Shown: positions 1 to 10,000, counted from the first letter of the stretch. The stretch: DNA of 64,000 nt from Arenibacter certesii DSM 19833 (GCF_000429545.1 NZ_AUCB01000023.1:18853-82852); one strand, 5' to 3'. A program made the numbers and translations. The notes: generated from the letters alone by a model not told the origin.

Positions 1-36
1 TCCTATTGATAGAATTGATATTGGCCATATCTATGT

Positions 37-774
37 TTAATTTGATTTATTAGTTAAAATAAATTCTTCCAATTGTTTTAAGGTAATCCTATTCTCATAA
101 ATTGCCTTTCCAATTATTGTGCCTTCACAACCTAATTCTGCCAATTGGGGAAGCTCATCAAAAGTAGAGATACCGCCACTTGCAATAAGAAAAAGCTGAG
201 GCCCACATTGGGCAATAATTCTTTCATACAGTTCAAAGGATGGGCCCTGTAACATTCCATCTTTACTTATATCGGTACAAATTACTGATTTTATCCCTTC
301 CTTTTGATACGTTTGTATAAAGGGAATTAGTTCCTCCTTGGATTCCTCTGTCCATCCAGAAACAGCAACCATTTCATTTTTTGCATCGGCGCCAAGTATA
401 ATTTTATTAGCTCCGTAGGTTGTGATCCACCTTATAAATGTTTCTGGGTCTTTCACCGCTATACTACCCCCGGTGATTTGGTTTGCTCCACTTTCAAATG
501 CAATTTTTAAATCTACATCGGTCTTTAGTCCACCTCCAAAATCAATTTTCAAACTCGTTTGGTTAGCAATCCGCTCCAGTACTTTATAATTTACAATATG
601 GCTCGCCTTTGCACCATCCAAGTCTACCAAGTGCAGGTATTCTATACCATGAGCCTCAAATTCTTTGGCCACCTCCAAAGGGTTTTCATTGTATATTTTT
701 TTGGTATTGTAATCCCCTTTGGAAAGACGCACACATTTTCCGTCTATAATATCTATTGCCGGTATTATTCTCAT
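37..774 (-). CDS. hisA: Phosphoribosylformimino-5-aminoimidazole carboxamide ribotide isomerase HisA
   Basis: HisA catalyses the Amadori isomerisation of ProFAR to PRFAR, the fourth step of cytoplasmic histidine synthesis. The 245-residue product is a full-length (beta/alpha)8 barrel. It opens with [17 protein letters not shown], which carries the catalytic Asp at residue 8, and has the second half-barrel Asp in the [11 protein letters not shown] segment near residue 168. The phosphate-binding ends ASGGIS (about 199) and GTIIGKAIY (about 218) are present. The gene sits 14 bp downstream of hisH in the same operon. The operon presumably continues to hisF and hisIE beyond the left edge. Identification is secure. 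Confidence 0.97.
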   Translation of the reverse strand: MRIIPAIDIIDGKCVRLSKGDYNTKKIYNENPLEVAKEFEAHGIEYLHLVDLDGAKASHIVNYKVLERIANQTSLKIDFGGGLKTDVDLKIAFESGANQITGGSIAVKDPETFIRWITTYGANKIILGADAKNEMVAVSGWTEESKEELIPFIQTYQKEGIKSVICTDISKDGMLQGPSFELYERIIAQCGPQLFLIASGGISTFDELPQLAELGCEGTIIGKAIYENRITLKQLEEFILTNKSN

Positions 775-788
775 TATGTTATTTTATT

Positions 789-1376
789 CTAATTGATATG
801 GACAAGAAAATTTTTCAAAATCCGCTCCCCCACTAAACTACTTTTTTCGGGATGAAATTGGGTTCCGAAAAAGTTATCCTTTTGTAGGGCCGCACTATAG
901 TTTATTGCATAGTCAGACTGGGCAATGGTTTCTTTACAAACCGGAGCGTAATAACTATGTACTAGATATATATGCTCATTTTCCTTTACCTCCTTGAATA
1001 ATTTTGATTTCAAGTTACTGATTTGATTCCATCCGATTTGTGGTACTTTTACGGTTTTGGGAAATTTAACCACCTCCACGTCAAAAATTCCAAGCCCTAA
1101 GGTATTGCCTTCTTGGGAAGATTTACACATCAGTTGCATGCCCAGGCAAATTCCTAAAACTGGTTGTTTTAATTCAGGGATAATAGAGTCTAGCTTACTG
1201 GCACGTAGTTTTTTCATGGCACTACTAGCTTCACCAACCCCAGGAAAGATAACCTTGTCCGCTTCCTTAATTTCCTTTACATCATGACTAAGCACCGCCT
1301 CATATCCCAATCGTTGGATAGCAAATTTAATACTTTGAATATTTCCGGCCCCGTAATCGATTATTACTATTTTCAT
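789..1376 (-). CDS. hisH: Imidazole glycerol phosphate synthase, glutamine amidotransferase subunit HisH
   Basis: HisH is the class I glutaminase that supplies ammonia to HisF for imidazole ring closure, forming IGP and AICAR from PRFAR. The 195-residue protein shows MKIVIIDYGAGN at the N-terminus, the nucleophile elbow GICLGMQLM (Cys near residue 77) and the C-terminal FGTQFHPEKSS with the catalytic His and Glu. The length is normal for the family. It lies between hisB (24 bp upstream) and hisA in the minus-strand operon. HisF, its partner, must be encoded outside the window. Confidence 0.97.
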   Translation of the reverse strand: MKIVIIDYGAGNIQSIKFAIQRLGYEAVLSHDVKEIKEADKVIFPGVGEASSAMKKLRASKLDSIIPELKQPVLGICLGMQLMCKSSQEGNTLGLGIFDVEVVKFPKTVKVPQIGWNQISNLKSKLFKEVKENEHIYLVHSYYAPVCKETIAQSDYAINYSAALQKDNFFGTQFHPEKSSLVGERILKNFLVHIN

Positions 1377-1400
1377 TCTTCGTTTTTAACGATGCTTACT

Positions 1401-2579
1401 TTACAATAGGCCCTTGGTACTGGGTAGTACCATTTTCTCTACATCACGTTTTAATGCCATTTTAATAGCTTTTGCAAAGGCTTTAAAAATAGCCTCTATC
1501 TTATGGTGCTCATTGGTTCCCTCGGCTTTAATATTTAAATTGGCTTTTGCCCCATCTGTAAAGGATTTAAAGAAATGATAAAACATTTCTGTTGGCATCT
1601 TTCCTATCATCTCCCGCTTAAAATCTGCTTCCCAGACCAACCAATTACGTCCGCCAAAATCGATAGCCACTTGGGCTAAACAATCATCCATTGGCAAACA
1701 GAATCCATAGCGTTCCATTCCAAGCTTATTTCCCAAGGCTTTATGGAAAACCTCTCCTAAGGCTATTGCGGTATCTTCTATGGTATGGTGTTCATCTATT
1801 TCCAAATCCCCTTTAACCTTAATATCTAGATCCATCTGGCCATGTCTAGCCAGCTGGTCCAACATATGATCAAAAAAATCTAAGCCCGTATCAATGTTAC
1901 TCTTCCCGGTACCATCTAAATTTAATTTTATATAGATATCGGTTTCATGCGTTTTTCTATAGGTTTCAGAAACCCTGTTCTTTAATTTTAAAAACTCATA
2001 TATCTTCTCCCAATCATTGCTTTCAAGTGCTATATGGGAATCCAAGTCCTTACGTTTTACAGTAATCTCCCCTACTCCAAAATTGGTCTCATCATTAATG
2101 AATATTCCTTGGGCGCCAAGGTTTTTGGCTAATTCTATATCTGTTAAACGATCTCCTATTACAAAAGAATTAGATAGATCGTACGCTTCTGAAAAGTATT
2201 CCGTTAATAATCCTGTTCTTGGTTTACGCGTAGCTGCATTTTCATGTGGAAAGGTTTTGTCCATAAAAACCTTATCAAAAACAACTCCTTCCCCCTCAAA
2301 GGTTTTCATTATAAAGTTATGGACAGGCCAAAAGGTATCTTCTGGAAAAGAATCTGTTCCCAATCCATCTTGATTAGTCACCATTACCAGCTCATAGTCT
2401 AGCTCCTTGGCTATCTTACTTAAAAAAGTAAATGCCTTGGGATAAAATTCTAATTTTTCAAAAGAATCGATTTGCTCATCAGCTGGTTCCTTGATCATCG
2501 TTCCATCCCGATCTATAAAAAGGACCTGTTTCCCTATTTTACCAACTTGGTCAGCATTTTTATTTACTTCTATACTCAT
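1401..2579 (-). CDS. hisB: Bifunctional histidinol-phosphatase / imidazoleglycerol-phosphate dehydratase HisB
   Basis: This fused enzyme carries out two histidine steps. Residues about 18-170 are a HAD-type histidinol-phosphatase with the [12 protein letters not shown] nucleophile motif (DxDGT) and a [10 protein letters not shown] motif. Residues about 200-392 are imidazoleglycerol-phosphate dehydratase with the metal-binding [14 protein letters not shown] and [15 protein letters not shown] repeats. At 392 residues it is slightly longer than the E. coli fusion (about 355); the extra length is at the N-terminus and the interdomain linker. The stop is followed by 24 bp to hisH, and the start lies 2 bp after the hisC stop, so the two are probably translationally coupled. 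Confidence 0.97.
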   Translation of the reverse strand: MSIEVNKNADQVGKIGKQVLFIDRDGTMIKEPADEQIDSFEKLEFYPKAFTFLSKIAKELDYELVMVTNQDGLGTDSFPEDTFWPVHNFIMKTFEGEGVVFDKVFMDKTFPHENAATRKPRTGLLTEYFSEAYDLSNSFVIGDRLTDIELAKNLGAQGIFINDETNFGVGEITVKRKDLDSHIALESNDWEKIYEFLKLKNRVSETYRKTHETDIYIKLNLDGTGKSNIDTGLDFFDHMLDQLARHGQMDLDIKVKGDLEIDEHHTIEDTAIALGEVFHKALGNKLGMERYGFCLPMDDCLAQVAIDFGGRNWLVWEADFKREMIGKMPTEMFYHFFKSFTDGAKANLNIKAEGTNEHHKIEAIFKAFAKAIKMALKRDVEKMVLPSTKGLL

Positions 2580-2581
2580 AA

Positions 2582-3640
2582 TTAAGCGGTTGTTATTTGT
2601 TGTAAAACACGAATCAATTTTTTATTCTCTTCTTTGGTCCCAACGGTAAACCTCAAGGTATTCTCACAAAGTGGCTCCGAAGTCCTGTTCCTAACTACGA
2701 TACCGTTTTCCAATAGCTGCTTATACCTATTTGTAGCGTTGTCTACCTTGACCAGAATGAAATTAGCATCCGAGTCATAAACTTTTTCCACAAAATTTAA
2801 TTCCCCTAATACTTTGGAAAGCCTTTCTCTCTCTAATAAGATATCCGATATTTCTTTATTCACGGCATTTACATCTAAAATACGCTCCAATGCCCTTTTC
2901 TGGCTCAATTCATTTACATTATAGGGAGCCTTTATTTTATTCAGGACATTAATAATTTCATTGGAAGCGTAACAAATCCCTAATCTTACTCCTGCCATTC
3001 CAAATGCTTTGGACAACGTTTGGGTGACTACCAGATTGGGATATTGGTCCAATTTACTGATCCAGCTTTCTTCCTTAGAAAAATCAATATAAGCCTCATC
3101 CACTACCACTAGTCCTTTAAAATTTTCTAAAAGCTCTTTAACGAGATGGTTATTAAAACTATTTGCGGTAGGATTATTGGGCGAACAAAGAAATAGCAGT
3201 TTAGTTTTTTCATTAGCTAATTTTAGGATTTCGGGAACATTAGGTTCAAAATCTTGAGTTAATAAAATTTTATTATTCTCCACATTATTTATACCAGCTA
3301 AAACATGGTACATCCCATACGTAGGGGGTAATGTAATTATATGATCTTCCTTGGGTTCACAAAAAGCCCTGAACAATAGGTCTAAAACTTCATCACTCCC
3401 ATTTCCCAATAGGATTTGATGTGCCGATACGCCTTTATTAGTGGCCAATGCCCCTTTTAAGTTTCTTTGCTGAGGATCTGGATATCTATTTACCCCTGTT
3501 TCAAATGGATTTTCATTTGCATCCAAAAATACCATCTGGGATCCGTCAGAAACATATTCGTCCCTAGCTGAAGAATAAGGCCTTAATGCCCTTACATTCT
3601 TACGGACTAAATTATTTATATCAAAAGTGTTGTGGTTCAT
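2582..3640 (-). CDS. hisC: Histidinol-phosphate aminotransferase HisC
   Basis: HisC is a PLP-dependent class I/II aminotransferase that converts imidazole acetol phosphate plus glutamate to histidinol phosphate. The 352-residue sequence has the cofactor-binding segments [17 protein letters not shown] (about 77), [11 protein letters not shown] (about 151), [10 protein letters not shown] (about 177) and [16 protein letters not shown] with the Schiff-base Lys near residue 210. It lies between hisD (71 bp upstream) and hisB. The family is certain; the histidine role is supported by the operon context. Confidence 0.96.
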   Translation of the reverse strand: MNHNTFDINNLVRKNVRALRPYSSARDEYVSDGSQMVFLDANENPFETGVNRYPDPQQRNLKGALATNKGVSAHQILLGNGSDEVLDLLFRAFCEPKEDHIITLPPTYGMYHVLAGINNVENNKILLTQDFEPNVPEILKLANEKTKLLFLCSPNNPTANSFNNHLVKELLENFKGLVVVDEAYIDFSKEESWISKLDQYPNLVVTQTLSKAFGMAGVRLGICYASNEIINVLNKIKAPYNVNELSQKRALERILDVNAVNKEISDILLERERLSKVLGELNFVEKVYDSDANFILVKVDNATNRYKQLLENGIVVRNRTSEPLCENTLRFTVGTKEENKKLIRVLQQITTA

Positions 3641-3711
3641 TTCTAATTTTTAATACTAATAGGGAAACCATATTTACGAATACCATTTCGCTTATCTTTC
3701 CCTTACTAAAT

Positions 3712-4992
3712 TTATAAACTTTTTAATCTTAGGGATACTGCATTCTTGTGGGCAAACAAGCCTTCGGCCTCTGCCATTAACTCTATAGTTTCCCCAATCC
3801 CTTGAATACCTTGTTTGGATATCTTTTGAAAAGTAATCGCTTTCATAAAGCTATCTAGGTTTACGCCGCTGTATTGTTTGGCATAACCGTTGGTAGGAAG
3901 GGTATGATTGGTTCCGGACGCGTAGTCCCCCGCACTTTCTGGCGTATAGTTGCCTATAAACACGGATCCTGCATTATAGGTCCTATCCAAAAAAAATGAC
4001 TCATTCTCCACACAAAGAATATAATGCTCCGGCCCATATTCATTAATTAGCTCAACAGCGATATCCTTATCCTCTACATAGATCAACTTACTGTTTGCAA
4101 TAGATTTTTTAGCGATTTCCTGACGAGGCAACAGTTTTATTTGCTCTTCTACTTCGCGTTCAACCTCACTTATCAGCAATTTGGAAGTAGACACAAGAAT
4201 TACTTGGCTATCTGCACCGTGTTCGGCCTGACTCAATAAATCGGATGCTACAAAAGCCGCATTAGCAGAGTCGTCTGCCATTACTAGAAGCTCACTTGGC
4301 CCGGCTGGCATGTCGATTGCAATACCATATTTAGTGGCAATCTGCTTAGCAACGGTTACATATTGATTCCCTGGACCAAATATTTTGTATACTTGAGGAA
4401 TAGTTTCTGTTCCAAAGGTCATTCCAGCAATAGCTTGCACTCCACCAACTTTAAAAATTTTAGTTACTCCACAGAGATTCGCCGTATACAGAATAGCAGG
4501 ATGCAATTTCCCTTCTTTATTTGGGGGGGAGCAAAGTACAATTTCCTTACAACCAGCCAAATTAGCGGGTACGGTCAACATTAGAACTGTAGAGAATAGT
4601 GGAGCTGTTCCTCCCGGAATATATAATCCCACTTTTTGGATAGGTCTCTTCTCTTGCCAACAATGAACACCTGTAGAAGTCTCTACGGACACTCTATCTG
4701 TTCGCTGGGCATCATGAAACTTTTCAATATTTCTTTTAGCTAGTTGAATAGCTAATTTTAAATTTTCGGGAACTTGTGAAGCTGCTATTTCTATTTCTTC
4801 TTTGGTTACCGAGAAGTTTTCAATTGAAACGCGGTCAAATTTTTCAGTATACGTTTTAATCGCCGTATCTCCGCTATTTTTTACCTCCAGGAAAATAGGA
4901 TCTACCATTTTTTCAATATCGGCCACAGTTTGGGTAGGTCTTTTTAAAAGGGAGGTCCAATCCTTTTTAATGGGGTTATAAATCTTGTTCAT
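3712..4992 (-). CDS. hisD: Histidinol dehydrogenase HisD
   Basis: HisD performs the last two NAD-dependent oxidations, from histidinol to histidine, using a bound zinc ion. The 426-residue protein has the family hallmarks: YIPGGTAPLFSTVLMLTVPA (about 118), MPAGPSELLV (about 229), LLSQAEHGADS (about 255, zinc-ligand region), NEYGPEHYILC (catalytic Glu/His, about 317) and the C-terminal SAGDYASGTNHTLPT. Length is typical. It is the second gene of the operon, 53 bp after hisG. Confidence 0.97.
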   Translation of the reverse strand: MNKIYNPIKKDWTSLLKRPTQTVADIEKMVDPIFLEVKNSGDTAIKTYTEKFDRVSIENFSVTKEEIEIAASQVPENLKLAIQLAKRNIEKFHDAQRTDRVSVETSTGVHCWQEKRPIQKVGLYIPGGTAPLFSTVLMLTVPANLAGCKEIVLCSPPNKEGKLHPAILYTANLCGVTKIFKVGGVQAIAGMTFGTETIPQVYKIFGPGNQYVTVAKQIATKYGIAIDMPAGPSELLVMADDSANAAFVASDLLSQAEHGADSQVILVSTSKLLISEVEREVEEQIKLLPRQEIAKKSIANSKLIYVEDKDIAVELINEYGPEHYILCVENESFFLDRTYNAGSVFIGNYTPESAGDYASGTNHTLPTNGYAKQYSGVNLDSFMKAITFQKISKQGIQGIGETIELMAEAEGLFAHKNAVSLRLKSL

Positions 4993-5045
4993 CCGTTATA
5001 TATGCTATTTTCCAATTTGATGACTGGAAAAATTGATAATTAAAA

Positions 5046-5903
5046 TTAGAGTACCATTTTTTCTATAGGACAGACTAAAATACCTTCGGCACCCGCCTCT
5101 TTTAGCTCTTGGATAACTTCCCAAAATTTGTCCTTATTAATTACGGTATGTACAGAACTCCAGCCTTCCTTTGCCAATGGGAGTACGGTAGGACTTCTCA
5201 TTCCTGGCAAAAGATCTATGATCTCCTTTAGCTTATCGTTTGGTGCGTTTAATAATACATATTTACTTTTTCTAGCAAGTAATACAGATTTGATCCTAAA
5301 GTGTAATTTATCCAATAACAGAGTGCTCTCAGGAGATATTTTTGGGGAAACGGCCAAGACCGCTTCACTCGTTAGCATTACCTCTACTTCTTTTAAGTTG
5401 TTTTTAAATAAGGTACTACCGCTGGATACAATATCACAAATGGCATCTGCCAATCCAATGTTTGGTGCTATCTCTACGGATCCGGTGATTATATGGAGAT
5501 CTGCTTTTACCCCTTTGCTCGAAAGATAATTATCTACTGTGTTGGGATAGGATGTGGCAATTCTTTTTCCTTGGAAATCCTTTACGGAGTTATAATTTGC
5601 AGATTTAGGAATCGCTAGGGAGACCTTACATTTAGAAAACCCCAATTTTTCTACAATGGATATATCATTTCCTTTTTCAATCAGCACATTTTCTCCTATG
5701 ATGGCGATATCTACAACCCCATCACGTAAATATTGAGGAATATCTCCATTCCGAAGATAAAATACCTCCAAAGGGAAATTTCTGGAACTTGCCTTTAGTT
5801 GATCTTTTCCGTTATCAATAGAGATTCCACAATCTTTTAAAATCTGAAGAGAATCTACATTTAAACGACCACTTTTTTGAATTGCAATTTTAATTTTATT
5901 CAT
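5046..5903 (-). CDS. hisG: ATP phosphoribosyltransferase HisG (long form)
   Basis: HisG catalyses the committed, histidine-inhibited step that joins PRPP to ATP. At 285 residues this is the long form. It has a bilobal catalytic core (residues about 1-210, with IAIQKSGRL at the start and a PRPP-loop-like DIVSSGSTLFKNNL) followed by the ACT-like regulatory domain (about 211-285) that binds histidine. It therefore should not need HisZ. It is the first structural gene, with an attenuator-type leader directly upstream, so regulation is probably double: feedback inhibition and transcription attenuation. Confidence 0.97.
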   Translation of the reverse strand: MNKIKIAIQKSGRLNVDSLQILKDCGISIDNGKDQLKASSRNFPLEVFYLRNGDIPQYLRDGVVDIAIIGENVLIEKGNDISIVEKLGFSKCKVSLAIPKSANYNSVKDFQGKRIATSYPNTVDNYLSSKGVKADLHIITGSVEIAPNIGLADAICDIVSSGSTLFKNNLKEVEVMLTSEAVLAVSPKISPESTLLLDKLHFRIKSVLLARKSKYVLLNAPNDKLKEIIDLLPGMRSPTVLPLAKEGWSSVHTVINKDKFWEVIQELKEAGAEGILVCPIEKMVL

Positions 5904-5953
5904 TCGTATTTTTTTATTTGTCCGAGCAGATCAAATCATAATTTTAAATAGAA

Positions 5954-5979
5954 AACCCGTTTGATTGCTCAAACGGGTT
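5954..5979 (-). terminator. Attenuator terminator of the his operon
   Basis: A perfect 11-bp stem (5954-5964 with 5969-5979, arm AACCCGTTTGA) closed by a 4-nt loop is followed on the minus strand by a T-rich run. It lies between the His-rich leader peptide and hisG, where it can end transcription before the structural genes. No gene ends just upstream other than the leader peptide, which supports an attenuator role. Confidence 0.85.
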
Positions 5980-6009
5980 AGAATATAGTATAGGTACAAC
6001 AACACATTC

Positions 6010-6066
6010 CTAGCTCGCCTGAACGAAGGTATAGAAATGATGATGATGTTTCCTGTTGTTTTTCAT
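6010..6066 (-). CDS. his operon leader peptide with four consecutive His codons
   Basis: An 18-codon reading frame encodes MKNNRKHHHHFYTFVQAS, with four CAT codons in a row, and ends at TAG. It lies 106 bp upstream of hisG and about 30 nt upstream of a strong intrinsic terminator. This is the arrangement of hisL in enterobacteria: ribosome stalling at His codons when charged tRNA-His is scarce would favour an antiterminated fold. The segment encoding KNN can pair with a complementary stretch after the stop codon (6054-6060 with 5998-6004), a plausible switching stem. It is too short for normal gene finders. I did not establish the full alternative antiterminator fold. Confidence 0.85.
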   Translation of the reverse strand: MKNNRKHHHHFYTFVQAS

Positions 6067-6073
6067 ACTATTA

Positions 6074-6081
6074 CAAAAGTA
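6074..6081 (-). promoter_or_regulatory. Candidate -7 box for the his leader and operon
   Basis: TACTTTTG on the minus strand matches the Bacteroidota TAnnTTTG element and ends only 7 nt before the leader-peptide ATG. No well-spaced TTTG -33 box is visible. The expected transcription start falls at or next to the ATG, so the leader message would have almost no 5' UTR. Confidence 0.55.
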
Positions 6082-6162
6082 AAATATATTTTCAACCTTG
6101 TGAAATTTATACAACACAATTTGAATCGAAATTGTTATATAAAATCTATATTAAAGTTATGT

Positions 6163-6978
6163 TTATTGATTCCCAAGAATTATTGGTAATCCAGACTCAC
6201 CGCTTCCAATAACAATAACCTTGGAATTTGGGGATTCAGATAGCTTTATGGTCGCATCTATACCCTTGTCCTGAAGAATCCTATCATTCAGAGAAGCGCT
6301 TAGAATTAAGTTTGCATCGGCTTTACCCTGAGCTTCAATTCTAACTTTTTCAGCTTCCTTTTGTGCAGTTACAAGTCTAAACTCATACTCCAAAGATTCT
6401 TGCTCTTGTTTTAGTTTTCGCTCAATCGCCTCCTTAATAGTAGCTGGTAAGGTAACATCCCTCACCAAAATATCGTTCAACTGAACATATTGGTTTTGTA
6501 CTATTTTCTTTGATTCTTCAAAAATTTCATGCTGAATGGCATCCCTTTTACTAGAATACAGTTGTTCTGGCGTATAACGGCCAACAACAGACCTAGCCGC
6601 AGAACGAATAGCAGGCAAAAGAACCCTTTGAACATAATCTTCACCTTTTTCCTGGTGCAATTTCCCTAGTTCCTGACGAACAGGCTCAAACCATATAGAT
6701 GCATCCAATTTAATATCCAATCCATTGGAAGACAATACGTTCATTTTTTCAAAAACCTCTTGCTGTCTTACCTCGTAGATCGTAACACTGTTCCATGGAG
6801 CTACAAGATTAAACCCTTCTCCTAAGGGTGGCTCATCAGTAACTACACCCCCTCCAAACGTTCGGTACAGAACACCTGCCTGTCCAGAATCTATGGTAAC
6901 AGCAGATTTAGAAATTAATATTACTACTACAATAAAAGCAAATACTACTGGCAACGCAATTTTAGGTAATTTATCCAT
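6163..6978 (-). CDS. SPFH/prohibitin-family membrane protein
   Basis: A 271-residue protein with one N-terminal membrane anchor (residues about 8-24). An SPFH (band 7/prohibitin) domain follows from residue 27, beginning with TIDSGQAGVLYRTFGGG. A charged Glu/Ala-rich helical region lies around residues 185-225. Prohibitin-like proteins form large membrane-associated rings or scaffolds and often act on membrane proteases; the specific role here is not shown. It lies 12 bp downstream of the VWA protein gene, so the two are probably cotranscribed. Confidence 0.88.
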   Translation of the reverse strand: MDKLPKIALPVVFAFIVVVILISKSAVTIDSGQAGVLYRTFGGGVVTDEPPLGEGFNLVAPWNSVTIYEVRQQEVFEKMNVLSSNGLDIKLDASIWFEPVRQELGKLHQEKGEDYVQRVLLPAIRSAARSVVGRYTPEQLYSSKRDAIQHEIFEESKKIVQNQYVQLNDILVRDVTLPATIKEAIERKLKQEQESLEYEFRLVTAQKEAEKVRIEAQGKADANLILSASLNDRILQDKGIDATIKLSESPNSKVIVIGSGESGLPIILGNQ

Positions 6979-6990
6979 TCAAGTTATTTA

Positions 6991-9024
6991 TTAAGTTAAT
7001 CCATTATATTTTCTAATAAACCACTCTAGTGCTAGCACTAGAACGATTATCCCCAAGACAATTTTAAAATCGATCAAAGGTACAACATTTAGTTTGCTTT
7101 TTTGGGTAGGCACATATCTTTGGGCACTCCCTAGAGCATTGAGCAAACTATCCATTTCTTGTGGAAAAAATAATTCACCCCCGGTATTATCAGCAAGTCT
7201 AGAAAGCTTTTTATAATTACTGGAAGTAAACTGTTTTTCCACATCAAAATCCAAAATAGCAAAACTACCGCTCTTGCTTAAATTCTCTTTTTCCACCGTG
7301 GCAGTAAAACTATAGTTGCCTGGATCTAGATTTCTTAAATCGGCTTCAAAGTGGTTGCCTTTTAGCAACATAGGTATCTCCTGTATACTATTTAAGGTAG
7401 AATCCTTTAAGTTAAGTCTAATGGATGCATTAGGATCCATTCTAAACGCTTCATCAAAATAGGAAGCCTGTATAATTGCATCGTTACTGTTATTGTAAAT
7501 TGGATTATACGCTACGCTAAACCTATTCTTCCCAGAATTGGTATTTAAATAAAGCATCAGTTTTCCGAAAAAATCATCAAAATTCTTAAATGACCCCTCT
7601 TCTTTAAAGGAATGCATCCGCCACTTCCAAATGTTCTCTCCAAATAAAAAGGCAGATTTTACGACACCTTCTTCTATTACCGCCAATAGTGGGATATGCA
7701 TAGAAATTCCCTTACTGCTCATATTCAACAGGCTTTCGTGTGGAGAAAAAATCATAACAGGACCTACATCTGTTTCCAGAGGAGGAAATCCATTAAAAGT
7801 AAAATCAGATATATCAAATTTGGAGAACGCGGGATTAAGGTCGGCGAAAACCTCCTGAACTGGATACCCACTTTCCAGATGCAAGCCTTTATGTACTTTA
7901 TTCAGAAATTGCCAATCGGTGTGCGTACCACCAATAATAAGATAGTTGGAATTACGCATTGTCATTTGTTTATATATTCTATCAAACGAAGCATCAGGTT
8001 GATACAAAATATACAGGTCCAAAGATTCCAGTTGGGCCAAATCTACGTTTGGCTTGTAGAGATTAGCAGACCGCTGCTCATTACTTTCCACAATTTTTTT
8101 GAGGGCTCCTATATCTGGATGAAGAATATTGGATATAATTCCAATATTGGTTTTCTCATCTAATACTTCCAACGCCAAACGACTTTCATTATTACGAATA
8201 TTCTTTTCGTTTGTAAGGGGAGTCAACTGAACGCGAATATTTTTTACTCCCACACTATTAGCCCATATTTGGGCATTGACGGTCTTAGCAGTATTGGCCA
8301 TAGAAAGTGACACTTTTTCCTTGTGGACCAATTTATTGTTTACAAGTATCCTCAATTCTGAAGTAGCAGCCTGCTTTCCTTCGTAGGAAACAAAAATTTC
8401 TATAGGGAATTTATTATCGAGAAATGCATATCTGTTACTATTTACCCGTACTATTCTTATATCCTCATAGCTAGTAGTATCGCCAAGCACAATTGGGTAA
8501 ATGGGGAGGTTCTGCCTTTTCCCATAATGCTCATAATCCTCTCCCAAAGTTTGATTTCCATCAGAAAATAACACTACTGCGGTATTCAACTTACCATAAA
8601 CCCCGTTTACCCCTGCCAAGGCCTTGGAAATATTGGTGTTATTTTCATTAAGGGTAAGACTATCCCCTTCCTGTAATTCATTTCCAAATGTATAGGTGAC
8701 CAGATTAAACCTTTCTAACAAAGGAGATTCCGAAGCTTTTAATGCAGATATTAGGGCGTCCACCTTTTCGCCATCCTCAACTCGGATAGAAGATGAATTA
8801 TCAACCAAAAACACCAAATTGGCTTTTTCCGTTGTAAGCGTCCTACGCTCATATTTGGGATTGATAAGAAGTAATAAAAGTCCAAATACAGATATAAACC
8901 GAAGAAGGGAAAGTCCCCAAAGTAACTTTCCCTTTCCTTTGGTCCTGTATTTGTATTGAAACAGTACAAGTGCCAACGAAGCTATTGCCGCGAGCAATAT
9001 AAATAGTACTGTATTTGTTTGCAT
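6991..9024 (-). CDS. Large VWA-domain membrane protein
   Basis: This 677-residue protein has two N-terminal membrane helices (about 5-22 and 36-57), a von Willebrand A-like domain with a MIDAS-type DNSSS near residue 75, a long extracytoplasmic middle region and a C-terminal membrane helix just before the last ten residues. This layout matches Bacteroidota VWA proteins related to the Bat family, whose exact function is unknown. It forms a probable two-gene unit with the SPFH protein downstream. A second protein of similar design is encoded at 56118-58040. Confidence 0.82.
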   Translation of the reverse strand: MQTNTVLFILLAAIASLALVLFQYKYRTKGKGKLLWGLSLLRFISVFGLLLLLINPKYERRTLTTEKANLVFLVDNSSSIRVEDGEKVDALISALKASESPLLERFNLVTYTFGNELQEGDSLTLNENNTNISKALAGVNGVYGKLNTAVVLFSDGNQTLGEDYEHYGKRQNLPIYPIVLGDTTSYEDIRIVRVNSNRYAFLDNKFPIEIFVSYEGKQAATSELRILVNNKLVHKEKVSLSMANTAKTVNAQIWANSVGVKNIRVQLTPLTNEKNIRNNESRLALEVLDEKTNIGIISNILHPDIGALKKIVESNEQRSANLYKPNVDLAQLESLDLYILYQPDASFDRIYKQMTMRNSNYLIIGGTHTDWQFLNKVHKGLHLESGYPVQEVFADLNPAFSKFDISDFTFNGFPPLETDVGPVMIFSPHESLLNMSSKGISMHIPLLAVIEEGVVKSAFLFGENIWKWRMHSFKEEGSFKNFDDFFGKLMLYLNTNSGKNRFSVAYNPIYNNSNDAIIQASYFDEAFRMDPNASIRLNLKDSTLNSIQEIPMLLKGNHFEADLRNLDPGNYSFTATVEKENLSKSGSFAILDFDVEKQFTSSNYKKLSRLADNTGGELFFPQEMDSLLNALGSAQRYVPTQKSKLNVVPLIDFKIVLGIIVLVLALEWFIRKYNGLT

Positions 9025-9142
9025 TAAATTAAAAGTTAGCGCATCACTTTAAACCTTAATCGATTTTTAATGAGATGACATATATTATAAATTGCGATTT
9101 TATTTAAAGGTAGCCAATTGAGTAATGGTCCACTAACAAAAT

Positions 9143-9892
9143 CTAGGTAAGCATCCCTCCATCAACGTTCAATACTTGCCCAGTAATATAGGCCGATAGG
9201 TCCGAAGCTAGAAACAAGCAGGCATTTGCAACATCTTCTGGGGCACCACCTCGCTTTAAAGGAATTCCATCTCTCCATCCCTGTACTACTTTTTCATCTA
9301 ATTTATCGGTCATTTCCGTTTCTATAAATCCTGGCGCTATTGCATTGCAACGGATATTCCTAGAACCTAGTTCCAATGCGATGGATTTGGTGAATCCGAT
9401 CATTCCTGCCTTAGAAGCTGCATAATTTGATTGTCCGGCATTTCCCTTTACTCCTACTACACTACTCATATTAATAATGGAACCTTTCCTTTGTTTTAAC
9501 ATAGTACGCTGAACAGCTTTGGTCATGTTAAAAACCGACTTTAGATTGATTTCTATAACCGAATCAAAATCGTTCTCTCCCATTCTCATAAGTAGGTTAT
9601 CTTTGGTAATACCGGCATTATTAATTAAAATATCGATTACGCCACCAAAATCTTCCAAGACTTGGGCCACTAATTTCTCAGAATCCTCAAAACTTGCAGC
9701 GTTACTCTTATAAGCCTTGGCTTTAACACCTAATGCCGTTAGTTCTTTTTCCAAGGCAAGTGCTGGAGTTTCACTGGAACTATAGGTAAAGGCCACGTTT
9801 GCGCCATGCTGTGCAAAAACCTGAGCTATACCCATGCCTATTCCCCTACTGGCACCTGTAATTATCGCATTTTTCCCTTCTAGTAGCTTCAT
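9143..9892 (-). CDS. fabG: 3-oxoacyl-[acyl-carrier-protein] reductase FabG
   Basis: FabG is the NADPH-dependent reductase of the fatty acid elongation cycle and a classical short-chain dehydrogenase. The 249-residue protein has the cofactor loop TGASRGIGMGIA (residue 13 on), NNAGITKDNLL (about 92), catalytic Ser in INMSSVVG and the YxxxK pair in SNYAASKAG, and ends in the typical ITGQVLNVDGGM. Its length and FabG-specific sequence support this over other SDRs. It is transcribed alone on the minus strand from a TATATTTG promoter box. Confidence 0.94.
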   Translation of the reverse strand: MKLLEGKNAIITGASRGIGMGIAQVFAQHGANVAFTYSSSETPALALEKELTALGVKAKAYKSNAASFEDSEKLVAQVLEDFGGVIDILINNAGITKDNLLMRMGENDFDSVIEINLKSVFNMTKAVQRTMLKQRKGSIINMSSVVGVKGNAGQSNYAASKAGMIGFTKSIALELGSRNIRCNAIAPGFIETEMTDKLDEKVVQGWRDGIPLKRGGAPEDVANACLFLASDLSAYITGQVLNVDGGMLT

Positions 9893-9916
9893 TTGTTTAA
9901 TTTCTTAGTTGTTGAT

Positions 9917-9924
9917 CAAATATA
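9917..9924 (-). promoter_or_regulatory. Candidate -7 box for fabG
   Basis: TATATTTG on the minus strand, an exact TAnnTTTG match, lies 24 bp upstream of the fabG ATG. A clear -33 element is not visible at the expected spacing. Confidence 0.5.
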
Positions 9925-10000
9925 AGTTTTGTTTTTCCCGAATTGAAATTTTTATCCATAATGGACTCAAGTTTTTACAAACCCAAGCGCTATGGAAAAG

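Noticed and set aside
1..36. Possible start of a further minus-strand gene (MANINSINR...) at the left edge
   Set aside because: Only about nine codons are visible and they do not resemble the start of hisF, so no call can be supported.
5128..5529. 133-codon plus-strand ORF opposite hisG
   Set aside because: It is a shadow frame of the hisG coding region with no domain and atypical composition.
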